Source: Patescibacteria group bacterium
GTDB taxonomy: Bacteria > Patescibacteriota > Minisyncoccia > Minisyncoccales > S141-161
Direction: 5' to 3'
NCBI GenBank assembly: GCA_015491015.1
Contig: WFWQ01000074.1
Coordinates: 1 to 8,156 of the forward strand
DNA: 8,156 bases
In this document: positions 1 through 5,653 of the stretch, piece by piece
How positions within the stretch are numbered: position 1 is the first letter of the stretch
Layout of the letters: every line of letters begins with the position of its first letter
The notes under the pieces: model-generated
The model's input: the letters and a program-made list of their open reading frames with translations, nothing else
Databases searched by the model: none
Told to the model about the DNA's origin: nothing
Translations under genes and position numbers: made by a program

Positions 1-54
1 ATACTTTTTAATGTGCGAGAAAATTATGTTTTAAAAGAAGAGGAGAAAAGTTAA
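1..54 (+). CDS. Possible 3' end of an unidentified gene (partial)
   Basis: The frame beginning at base 1 is open for 17 codons and reads ILFNVRENYVLKEEEKS before a TAA at 52-54. The charged, Lys/Glu-rich ending is typical of protein C-termini in this window. It would converge on the PIN-domain gene, whose own TAA lies at 53-51 on the other strand, so the palindrome TTAA at 51-54 would serve as stop for both genes. Seventeen codons are too few to name a family, and an open stretch of this length can arise by chance. The call rests mainly on position and composition. Confidence 0.35.
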   Translation: MLFNVRENYVLKEEEKS

Positions 55-416
55 ATTTCTAGGATAGTTAATTCTTTAATCTTAGTAAATTCTTTGTCTC
101 GGGTTACTAAAGGAAGATTTCTAAGAAAAGCAGTTGCAGCTATTCCTGCATCCGGAAGTTTAAGTTTATACTTTCTTCTGAAAAATGAAGCAGTTTCTGC
201 AATTTCATAATCAAAAGGGAGTACAATAAAGTAATCAAGAAATTTTTTAATCTGAATTACCTCTTTAGGGGTAAGGACTGGGAGAGATAATACTTCCGCA
301 ACTGAAATAGAAGAGATAAAGAGGGCTATATTTCTTTTGAACCAGTTATGGATATTTTCTATTACCACCTTCTCTCCATTGAGGTAAGCTATCAGAATAT
401 TAGAATCTAACAACAT
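51..416 (-). CDS. PIN-domain ribonuclease, VapC-type toxin
   Basis: Probable toxin of a type II toxin-antitoxin pair. VapC-family PIN proteins are Mg2+-dependent ribonucleases that cut specific RNAs, often tRNA or rRNA. From the chosen start the protein is 121 aa, a normal PIN size. All four acidic positions are visible: D4 in LLDSNILIAY, E41 in ISVAEVLSL, D89 in KLPDAGIAA, and D107 in LVTRDKEF. These should bind the catalytic metal, so the enzyme looks intact. An upstream in-frame ATG at 437 would add seven residues but lies inside the preceding gene. The ATG at 416 comes 4 nt after that gene's stop and puts the first beta strand at the N-terminus as usual, so I chose it. The RNA target cannot be read from the sequence. 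A housekeeping PIN nuclease is possible, but the small upstream partner favours a toxin. Confidence 0.85.
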   Translation of the reverse strand: MLLDSNILIAYLNGEKVVIENIHNWFKRNIALFISSISVAEVLSLPVLTPKEVIQIKKFLDYFIVLPFDYEIAETASFFRRKYKLKLPDAGIAATAFLRNLPLVTRDKEFTKIKELTILEI

Positions 417-420
417 TAAT

Positions 421-609
421 TTAAGAAAAGTTTTCAATCGATTTTAGCCTGTCTTCCCATTCTTTTCTCAACTTTCTCTGGTAGCTTAAGGCATCTATTT
501 TTCTCTTTTTTAGCATTCCAGCTACCTTCTTCCAAATTTTGGGAAGTTCTTTTTTTACTTCATTCCAGTTTTCAGCTTTTACGACCTTAGCTTTTTTTGT
601 TCTTTTCAT
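421..609 (-). CDS. Small basic protein, probable antitoxin of the PIN toxin
   Basis: This 62-aa protein is encoded immediately before the PIN gene, with 4 nt between its stop and the toxin ATG, the usual antitoxin-first order. An in-frame TAA lies 6 nt upstream of the ATG, so this is the longest possible reading. The first 12 residues are basic (MKRTKKAKVVK), and the C-terminal half (30-56) has the pattern AGMLKKRKIDALSYQRKLRKEW. I recall similar GxLKxxKxDxxxYQRKxRxEW endings in antitoxins paired with PIN proteins, but could not verify it here. No complete AbrB, RHH or HTH DNA-binding domain is apparent, although the basic N-terminus could contact nucleic acid. With about 21 Lys/Arg against 8 Asp/Glu it is strongly basic, unlike many antitoxins. 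The role is inferred mainly from context. Confidence 0.65.
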   Translation of the reverse strand: MKRTKKAKVVKAENWNEVKKELPKIWKKVAGMLKKRKIDALSYQRKLRKEWEDRLKSIENFS

Positions 610-620
610 GTTTTAAATTA

Positions 621-649
621 ATTGTACCTTACTCAGTTTGGAAACTCAA
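621..649 (-). promoter_or_regulatory. Candidate promoter of the toxin-antitoxin cassette
   Basis: Reading the minus strand, TTGAGT (649-644) and TACAAT (626-621) are separated by 17 nt and resemble -35 and -10 boxes (4/6 and 5/6 to consensus). Transcription would start near 614, about 5 nt before the antitoxin ATG at 609, giving a nearly leaderless mRNA. It overlaps the opposing glycosylase promoter, so the two could compete for polymerase. This is a consensus match only; AT-rich DNA yields such matches easily. Confidence 0.4.
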
Positions 650-674
650 GTTAGCTCTTGATATAATCCAAACT
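635..674. repeat. 8-bp inverted repeat flanking the glycosylase promoter
   Basis: AGTTTGGA (635-642) is the exact reverse complement of TCCAAACT (667-674), with 24 nt between them. The left arm overlaps the -35 region and the right arm covers the end of the -10 box and the expected start site. Centre-to-centre distance is 32 bp, about three helical turns, so both arms would face the same side of the DNA. This is the geometry of paired operator half-sites, but an 8-bp match in AT-rich DNA could be chance. Confidence 0.35.
638..667 (+). promoter_or_regulatory. Candidate extended -10 promoter of the DNA glycosylase gene
   Basis: A perfect TATAAT at 662-667 is preceded by TG at 659-660, forming a full extended -10 element (TGnTATAAT). 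A -35-like TTGGAA lies at 638-643 with an 18-nt spacer. The expected start, about 674, is only some 10 nt before the ATG at 684, and no Shine-Dalgarno lies between. The same TGnTATAATC string occurs at the promoter near 1264. The promoter supports 684 as the true start, because an upstream start at 597 would lie ahead of it. Confidence 0.6.
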
Positions 675-683
675 TGGTTAAAT

Positions 684-1226
684 ATGGCAAAGAGATTAAA
701 AAGGGAATTTTTCTTGAGAGATACAAAAACTGTAGCTAAAGAGCTTTTAGGGAAAGTTTTAGTAAGGAAGTTAGAGAATAAGACTTTAAAGGCTAAAATT
801 GTAGAAACCGAAGCTTATTTGGGAGTAAAAGATAAAGCTTGCCATAGCTTTGGAGGGAGAAAAACAGAGAGAAACAAAGTGATGTATGAGATAGGAGGTA
901 AAGCTTATGTGTATTTTGTTTATGGGATGCATTATATGTTTAATGTAGTTACCAGAGAGAAAGGGATACCTGAAGCTGTATTGATAAGGGGAATTTTGCC
1001 TTTAGATGAAAGTTTAGATCCTAAAATAGGTTTAGGTCCTGGGAAGTTAACTAAATGGTTAAAGATTGATCTAAGTCTTAATGGCGAGGATTTAGTCAAA
1101 TCAAAAGTATTGTGGATTGAGGAAGGAGAAAAAGTTTTTCCTTCTCAGATTAAAATTTCAAAAAGAGTAGGCATAGATTACGCTCAAGAGTGGAGAGATA
1201 AACCTTTGAGATTTTACATTTATTAA
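684..1226 (+). CDS. 3-methyladenine DNA glycosylase, AAG/MPG family
   Basis: Monofunctional base-excision repair enzyme that flips out and removes alkylated or deaminated purines (3-methyladenine, hypoxanthine, ethenoadenine), leaving an abasic site. The 180-aa length is slightly short for bacterial members. Compared with human AAG, every key residue is present: catalytic E43 in VETEAY (human E125), base-stacking Y45, H54 in ACHS and Y77, intercalating Y80 in the YVYFVYGM segment, N87, and R102 in VLIRG. The C-terminal motifs GLGPGKLTK (116-124) and the RVGI...RFYI ending also fit. An in-frame extension to 597 exists, but it overlaps the divergent antitoxin gene and its promoter and encodes nothing conserved, so I start at ATG 684. 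It appears to be transcribed alone from its own promoter. The downstream abasic-site processing could be done by the endonuclease III at 4976. Confidence 0.95.
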   Translation: MAKRLKREFFLRDTKTVAKELLGKVLVRKLENKTLKAKIVETEAYLGVKDKACHSFGGRKTERNKVMYEIGGKAYVYFVYGMHYMFNVVTREKGIPEAVLIRGILPLDESLDPKIGLGPGKLTKWLKIDLSLNGEDLVKSKVLWIEEGEKVFPSQIKISKRVGIDYAQEWRDKPLRFYIY

Positions 1227-1240
1227 AAATTTGCTTAAGT

Positions 1241-1269
1241 TTGTGAGCCATTTTTTATTTTGGTATAAT
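1241..1269 (+). promoter_or_regulatory. Candidate extended -10 promoter for the coiled-coil/ATPase unit
   Basis: TTGTGA (1241-1246) and a perfect TATAAT (1264-1269) are separated by 17 nt, and TG at 1261-1262 completes an extended -10 element. Transcription should begin near 1276, about 20 nt before the ATG at 1297. An in-frame TTG at 1231 would start translation upstream of this promoter, which argues for the ATG at 1297. The -10 box lies inside a perfect inverted repeat. Confidence 0.65.
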
Positions 1270-1280
1270 CTACCAAAATA
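1256..1280. repeat. Perfect 10-5-10 inverted repeat over the -10 box (operator-like)
   Basis: TATTTTGGTA (1256-1265) is followed by a 5-nt centre TAATC and then TACCAAAATA (1271-1280), its exact reverse complement. The palindrome covers most of the extended -10 element and runs to the predicted transcription start. A transcript from this promoter would not contain the left arm, so an RNA hairpin could form only in read-through RNA from the glycosylase gene. A protein-binding operator is therefore the likelier reading. As a terminator it is weak: three G-C pairs and only a four-T run after it. Confidence 0.6.
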
Positions 1281-1296
1281 TTTTAGTTTGGTTTTC

Positions 1297-1695
1297 ATGT
1301 TTGTTGAAGAGAGAGAAAATCACTTAAGCAAAGAAAGAGAAGAATTAGAGCTCGGAGAAGAACAAAAATTAGAAGAGGAAATTATAGAGGGAGTGTTGGA
1401 AGGGATAAAAGAAAAGCTTACTGAAGAAGAGGAATTGGCAATTAGAGAAAAACTAAAAGAAGAATTAAAAAAAATGGAACTTTCTCCTGAGCTTCAGGAA
1501 GAAGCAAAGAAAGAAGCAGAAGAAATAAAAATTTTGGAAGAGGAAGCAAAGGTGAAAAAACTTCTTACTTTAGCTCAAGAAAAAGGGATAGCTTTTTCAA
1601 TTAAAGTAGCTATGAATACTGGAGATGATTATACCTTGGATGTGCTTCACGATATCTTAGCTAAAGATGAGCTTTATAAAAAGTTTCCTCTCTAA
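1297..1695 (+). CDS. Small acidic coiled-coil protein paired with the secretion-type ATPase
   Basis: The protein has 132 aa from the ATG at 1297. Residues 1-88 are highly charged, dominated by Glu, Lys and Leu in heptad-like spacing, and should form long helices or a coiled coil. Residues 86-132 look like a small folded helical domain with the pattern KVAMNTGDDYTLDVLHD followed by LAKDELYKKF. I associate this LDxLHDxLxxDELY ending with small CPR proteins encoded next to TraG/VirB4-like ATPases, a recollection not verified here. There is no signal peptide, membrane segment or Cys. Its stop is 1 nt before the ATPase ATG at 1697, or it overlaps the alternative start at 1667, so the two are almost certainly co-translated. 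An adaptor or assembly partner of the ATPase is a reasonable inference; the biochemical function is unknown. Confidence 0.75.
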   Translation: MFVEERENHLSKEREELELGEEQKLEEEIIEGVLEGIKEKLTEEEELAIREKLKEELKKMELSPELQEEAKKEAEEIKILEEEAKVKKLLTLAQEKGIAFSIKVAMNTGDDYTLDVLHDILAKDELYKKFPL

Positions 1696-1696
1696 T

Positions 1697-4144
1697 ATGA
1701 GCTTTGGGGTTTATTTGGGAATTTTTATCCTTATTTTTCTAGGAGTTATCTTTTGGTTAGCTAAATTCCGCTTTAAAAGGAAACTTTTTAAAAGTTTTGA
1801 GCTGGTTCTTTATCAAGTGATAATGCCCAAATATGAGTTTTCTAAAGAAGAGATGATTGAAAGAGAAAAAGGAGAAGAAGGCTTTATTGGAAAGATGGAA
1901 CAGTTTTATATGTTCTTACTTAATTTAAAAAGGCCAAGTTTTATTTCCAGATTCTTAGAAGGTCCTCCCAGGGTAGCTTTAGAAATAGCTTCTCAAATTG
2001 GCAAAGAGGATATTAACTTTTATGTTGCTATCCCTAAATATCTTGAATCCTCCTTTGAAAAAACTGTCCATAGTCTTTATCCTCGAGCCATAGTTGAGAA
2101 GGTACCCGAAGATTATACTATTTTTGAACCTAAAGGAATTACCTCAGGTTGTTATCTTAAGCTGAAAGAATCAAGCTATTTCCCAATTACTACTTATAAG
2201 AGTTTAGATCAAGATCCTTTAAGTTCCATTGTTAACTCTATGAGTAAAATTCTTCCTGAAGAAGGAGTAGCTTTACAGTTGATAGTGAAACCTTTAACCC
2301 AAGAAAGTTGGAGATATAAAGGAGAAGAGATTTTAGAAAGAATTTTAAAGGGAGAATCTGTAAAATCTGCAATAGCTGAAGTTTCAAAGCCTTCCTTTTT
2401 GCAGTTATTTTTAGAGGTTGTAAATGTTCTATTTTCTTCTGATAGGAAAGCAGAGAAAGTTGCTTTAGAAAAACCTTCTAATGTTTCTTCTCAAGCGTCT
2501 TTTGTTTCCTCAATAGAGAGCAAAATTAGTAAACAACCTTTTGAGGTTAATATTCGGCTTTTAGCTTCAGCTGAAAGTAAAGAAAGATCTGAAGCAATCC
2601 TTAAAGACTTAATTTCCTCTTTTTCTCAGCTTGCTCTTTATTCTTTAAACTCTTTTCAAGTTAAAGAAGTAAGGGGAAAGAAGCTGAAAAAGTTAGTTTA
2701 TGATTTTGTGTTTAGAAACTTTAACTCCAAGCAAAGTTTAATTTTAAATTCTGAAGAGTTAGCTACAATTTATCACTTTCCTAGCTATTACTTGGAACTC
2801 CCTCAAATTAAGTTTGCTAAGACAGGAGAAGCTTCACCTCCTTTAGAGTTACCTTCTACAGGAGTGCTTTTGTTAGGAAAGGTAAAATATCGTGGCGAGG
2901 AAAAGAAAGTTTATTTTGCTACTTCCGCAGATAGAAGAAGACATTTTTACTTAGTGGGGCAAACTGGAACAGGTAAGACTAGTCTTTTAAGAGAAATGAT
3001 AAGGCAAGACATTGAGGCTGGTAGAGGTGTTGGAGTGATAGATCCCCATGGAGAGTTAGTTGAAGCTACTTTAGCTAATATTCCTAGAGAAAGAGTAGAA
3101 GATGTGGTTTTATTTGAGCCTTTTGATTTGGAAAGGCCTATAGGTTTAAATATGTTAGAATATGATACTCCAGAGCAGAAAGATTTTGCGGTTCAAGAGA
3201 TGATAGCTATCTTTCACAAACTCTTCCCTCCAGAGATTATCGGCCCCATGTTTGAGCATTATATGCGCAATGCAATGTTAGCTTTAATGGCAGATAAAGA
3301 AAATCCTGGCACTTTAGTAGAGATTCCTAGAATTTTTACCGACAAAGATTTTCTTCAGGAAAAGCTTAAGAAGGTTAAAGATCCAATGGTAAGGAACTTT
3401 TGGGAGAAAGAATGGAGACAAACTACAGGTTCTACAAAGTCGGATATGTTAGGTTATGTGATTTCCAAGGTGGGAAGGTTTGTTGAAAATGAGATGATGA
3501 GGAATATTATAGGTCAAGCTAAATCTGGGTTTGATTTAGAAAAGATTATGCAAGAAGGGAAAATATTTTTGGCTAATTTATCTAAAGGATTAACCGGAGA
3601 AGTAAATAGTGCTTTGTTAGGATTGATTTTGGTCTCTAAGATGCAAATGGCAGCTATGAAGAGAGCTCGAATTCCAGAAGAAGAAAGAAGAGATTTTTAT
3701 CTTTATATTGATGAGTTTCAAAACTTCACTACAGATAGCATTGCCATAATCCTTTCTGAAGCCAGAAAATATAGGTTGAATTTGATCTTAGCTCATCAGT
3801 ATATTCCTCAACTTAAAGATGAAATAAGGGATGCGGTTTTTGGCAATGTAGGAACGATTGGAGCTTTTAGAGTTGGAGCTGAAGATGCGGAGTACTTGGA
3901 AAAACATTTTGAGCCCGAATTTTCAAGATTTGATTTGGTGAATTTAGACAACTTTAATTTAGTAATTAAAATGATGATTAACAATAAAGTTTCTTCTCCT
4001 TTTAAGATAGAGACTTTTCCTCCCAAAGAGGGGAATAAAGAGATTGTAGAAATTATAAAAAAGATTTCAAAGTTAAAGTATGGGAAACCTAAAGAGGTAG
4101 TTGAGAAAGAAATTATTCAAAGGTCTAAGTTAGGTTCTTTGTAA
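1697..4144 (+). CDS. Membrane-anchored type IV secretion/conjugation-type ATPase (TraG/VirD4-C, HerA-FtsK superfamily)
   Basis: Likely a hexameric P-loop motor that moves DNA or nucleoprotein across or at the membrane. The 815-aa protein has one N-terminal membrane helix (about 4-22) followed by a basic stretch, placing the rest in the cytoplasm. Residues 30 to about 375 form a long N-terminal region with PPRVALEIASQIG near 90-102 and PFEVNIRLLASAES near 281-294, as in CPR-type conjugative-transfer proteins. The motor follows: Walker A GQTGTGKT (421-428), GVIDPHGE (446-453), Walker B YLYIDEFQNF with D672/E673, and the sensor-like LILAHQY (696-702) before a TraM-recognition type C-terminus. 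An in-frame ATG at 1667 would add ten residues; both starts begin ATGAGCTTT. I prefer 1697, which follows the upstream stop by 1 nt. No other type IV secretion gene (VirB6, VirB8-10, relaxase) is in the window, so the substrate is unknown. Confidence 0.88.
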   Translation: MSFGVYLGIFILIFLGVIFWLAKFRFKRKLFKSFELVLYQVIMPKYEFSKEEMIEREKGEEGFIGKMEQFYMFLLNLKRPSFISRFLEGPPRVALEIASQIGKEDINFYVAIPKYLESSFEKTVHSLYPRAIVEKVPEDYTIFEPKGITSGCYLKLKESSYFPITTYKSLDQDPLSSIVNSMSKILPEEGVALQLIVKPLTQESWRYKGEEILERILKGESVKSAIAEVSKPSFLQLFLEVVNVLFSSDRKAEKVALEKPSNVSSQASFVSSIESKISKQPFEVNIRLLASAESKERSEAILKDLISSFSQLALYSLNSFQVKEVRGKKLKKLVYDFVFRNFNSKQSLILNSEELATIYHFPSYYLELPQIKFAKTGEASPPLELPSTGVLLLGKVKYRGEEKKVYFATSADRRRHFYLVGQTGTGKTSLLREMIRQDIEAGRGVGVIDPHGELVEATLANIPRERVEDVVLFEPFDLERPIGLNMLEYDTPEQKDFAVQEMIAIFHKLFPPEIIGPMFEHYMRNAMLALMADKENPGTLVEIPRIFTDKDFLQEKLKKVKDPMVRNFWEKEWRQTTGSTKSDMLGYVISKVGRFVENEMMRNIIGQAKSGFDLEKIMQEGKIFLANLSKGLTGEVNSALLGLILVSKMQMAAMKRARIPEEERRDFYLYIDEFQNFTTDSIAIILSEARKYRLNLILAHQYIPQLKDEIRDAVFGNVGTIGAFRVGAEDAEYLEKHFEPEFSRFDLVNLDNFNLVIKMMINNKVSSPFKIETFPPKEGNKEIVEIIKKISKLKYGKPKEVVEKEIIQRSKLGSL

Positions 4145-4193
4145 TTTTTTATTTTTTTATTTATAAATTTTAGTTAAAAATAATTTTCGAACT
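4145..4193. other. A/T-only spacer ahead of the repair operon
   Basis: From 4142 to 4187 the only G or C is a G at 4173. The spacer holds runs of 6 and 7 T and the palindrome ATTTATAAAT (4159-4168). It lacks the GC stem of an intrinsic terminator. AATAAT at 4179-4184 could be a -10 box, but the -35 region (TTTATT) is poor. It may be a weak promoter with an UP-like A/T tract, or simply a junction within a longer transcript. Confidence 0.35.
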
Positions 4194-4979
4194 ATGTCTC
4201 CCAAAATAGAGACCCTTGAAGAAAGTTGGGAAGCAGAAAGAAAATTAGAGAAGGTTTTAGAAGAGATGAAGTTAAATTTAGAGGCTGAAGGTATAAATGT
4301 AGACGAAGATTGTAGGATTGATATGGATTCTTTTTCGGAAGTTTACTCTGAAGAGGAAATTCAAGCAGATAAAGATTTTGTTAAAGGTTTAGAGTCTGAA
4401 TGGTTTAAGGGGTTACCTGAAGAAGAGATAAGGAGCACTAAATTAGCTTCAGAAGGAGAAAGATTTGAAATTTTTAAAACCGCGGTCTTGACTAAGTTTA
4501 AAGGGGAAGATTTTATTGTAGTTAGAAGTTCTCCTTTTGATGATATTAAACACAAAGTAGACAATATTTTAGTTAACCGAAAAACAGGTGAAACAGTGTG
4601 TGCTTTTGATGAGGTGGTAGGGACTTTAGGTAAAGTAGCTCAAGAAAAGATGGAAAGGGTTTTAAAAATAAACTTTGAGGGAGGAGCTAAGGTTAAGTAT
4701 GGGATAAGGTTAGAAAAAGGAAAAATAGTAAAAGGAAAGATAAGGAGGGTTCCTCTTTTTTACTTGATGTACCCTAAAGGAGAGATCAAAAAGGCAATAG
4801 ATAATCTTTCTCCAGATTTGAACGATAAAACTCAATACGAAGAAAAAGCCTTCAAATACTTTTCTCTTTTAATTGGAGAACAAGTTGAAAGGATTTTAAA
4901 TAGTAGTGAAGTGCCAGAAAAGTTGAAAAGGAAAATGTTTAATTTTAGGAAGATATTTTTTGTCTCAAAGAAAAGATGA
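4194..4979 (+). CDS. Unrecognised 261-aa protein with an RSSPFDD...VDN...AFDEV core
   Basis: I do not recognise a named family. Residues 1-90 are very acidic and helical. The centre holds the most domain-like part: ERFEIFK (89-95), FIVVRSSPFDDIKHKVDNIL (107-126), a NRKTGET turn, and VCAFDEV (135-141). A helix with Glu, then Asp in a strand, then a strand ending in acidic residues resembles the order of PD-(D/E)XK nucleases, but the ExK lysine is replaced (DEV), so activity is doubtful. The remaining 120 residues are basic, mixed helix/strand, ending KKR. I have a vague memory of similar 'DDxxxxVDNxxxxxxTGxxxCAFDEV' proteins in CPR genomes, unverified. It overlaps nth by four bases (ATGA), so the two are translationally coupled, which hints at a DNA-related role. 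No membrane segment or signal peptide is seen. Confidence 0.75.
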   Translation: MSPKIETLEESWEAERKLEKVLEEMKLNLEAEGINVDEDCRIDMDSFSEVYSEEEIQADKDFVKGLESEWFKGLPEEEIRSTKLASEGERFEIFKTAVLTKFKGEDFIVVRSSPFDDIKHKVDNILVNRKTGETVCAFDEVVGTLGKVAQEKMERVLKINFEGGAKVKYGIRLEKGKIVKGKIRRVPLFYLMYPKGEIKKAIDNLSPDLNDKTQYEEKAFKYFSLLIGEQVERILNSSEVPEKLKRKMFNFRKIFFVSKKR

Positions 4980-5644
4980 ATCTTCAGAAGCTTAAAGTTA
5001 GAAAAGAAAGAGTTTTAAAGATGATTGAAATTTTAGATGAGCTTTTCCCTGGAGAAGGGAAGACAGCTTTAAGATATTCTAATCCTTTTGAGCTCTTAGT
5101 AGCTACTATCTTGTCTGCGCAGACTACAGACAAAAAAGTTAATCAGGTTACCTTAAAGCTTTTCAAAAAATACAAGAGACTGCAAGATTATTTGAAGGCA
5201 AACTTAAAAGATTTCCAAAAAGATATTCAAGAAATTGGCCTTTACCGCAACAAAGCTAAATATATTTTAGCTTCAGCTAAAATAATAGCTAAAAAGTATA
5301 AAGGCAAAGTCCCAGATAGTTTAGAGGAGTTAGTCAAGCTTCCAGGAGTGGGGAGGAAAACTGCAAATGTAGTTTTAATGAATGCTTTCTCCAAATCTGA
5401 AGGCATTCCTGTAGATACCCATGTTAGAAGGTTTGCTATCAGATTTGATCTATCTGATTTTAAAGACCCAGAGAAGATAGAAAAAGATTTGATGAAAATA
5501 GTTCCTCACGAAAAATGGAAAGACTTTGCTCACAAATTAATTGAATATGGCAAATCCATTTGTCCTGCAAGAAAGCACGAGTGTAAAGATCACCCTTTGA
5601 CTAAAATTTATCCCAAAGCTGAAAAAGTTTGGCCTAGAAATTAA
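4976..5644 (+). CDS. nth: Endonuclease III (DNA glycosylase/AP lyase), apparently lacking the iron-sulfur cluster
   Basis: Base-excision repair enzyme that removes oxidised pyrimidines such as thymine glycol and nicks the strand at the resulting abasic site. The 222 aa match the usual length. The N-terminal helical region has the conserved LSAQTTDKKVN (46-56), then the helix-hairpin-helix LPGVGRKTANVV (122-133) with Schiff-base lysine K128, and VDTHVRR with catalytic D147. The family normally ends with a C-x6-C-x2-C-x5-C cluster motif. Here C196 and C203 are present, but the third position is H206 and the fourth is Y212, while the flanking sequence (HPLTKIYPKA) still aligns with the usual CPLxKICPxA. 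A [4Fe-4S] cluster with four Cys ligands therefore cannot form. The start overlaps the preceding stop as ATGA and is the only reasonable one. Activity is probably retained, since the active site is intact. Confidence 0.95.
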   Translation: MNLQKLKVRKERVLKMIEILDELFPGEGKTALRYSNPFELLVATILSAQTTDKKVNQVTLKLFKKYKRLQDYLKANLKDFQKDIQEIGLYRNKAKYILASAKIIAKKYKGKVPDSLEELVKLPGVGRKTANVVLMNAFSKSEGIPVDTHVRRFAIRFDLSDFKDPEKIEKDLMKIVPHEKWKDFAHKLIEYGKSICPARKHECKDHPLTKIYPKAEKVWPRN

Positions 5645-5653
5645 AATTATAAA

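Noticed and set aside
597..683. N-terminal extension of the glycosylase frame to a start at 597
   Set aside because: It overlaps the divergent antitoxin gene, starts upstream of the predicted promoter, and adds 29 residues not matching the family; ATG 684 fits the normal N-terminus.
1233..1260. Possible intrinsic terminator after the glycosylase gene (GCTT...GAGC then T-rich)
   Set aside because: The stem is only four pairs including a G-U, with an 8-nt loop, so it is too weak to call.
1231..1296. TTG start at 1231 for the coiled-coil protein
   Set aside because: It lies ahead of the promoter -10 box and the palindrome, and the added hydrophobic residues are unlike the rest; ATG 1297 lies just downstream of the predicted transcription start.
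3808..4026. 72-codon open frame on the minus strand
   Set aside because: Lies entirely inside the ATPase gene, has no recognisable domain, and mirrors its codon structure.
4361..4564. 67-codon open frame on the minus strand
   Set aside because: Antisense shadow of the 261-aa protein gene, Ser/Leu-rich as expected from the complement of Glu/Lys-rich coding DNA.
4977..4979. TGA read as glycine (Gracilibacteria/SR1 code)
   Set aside because: TGA here ends the 261-aa frame exactly at the nth start in a classical ATGA overlap, and read-through would soon hit TAA; no in-frame TGA is seen in the other genes.
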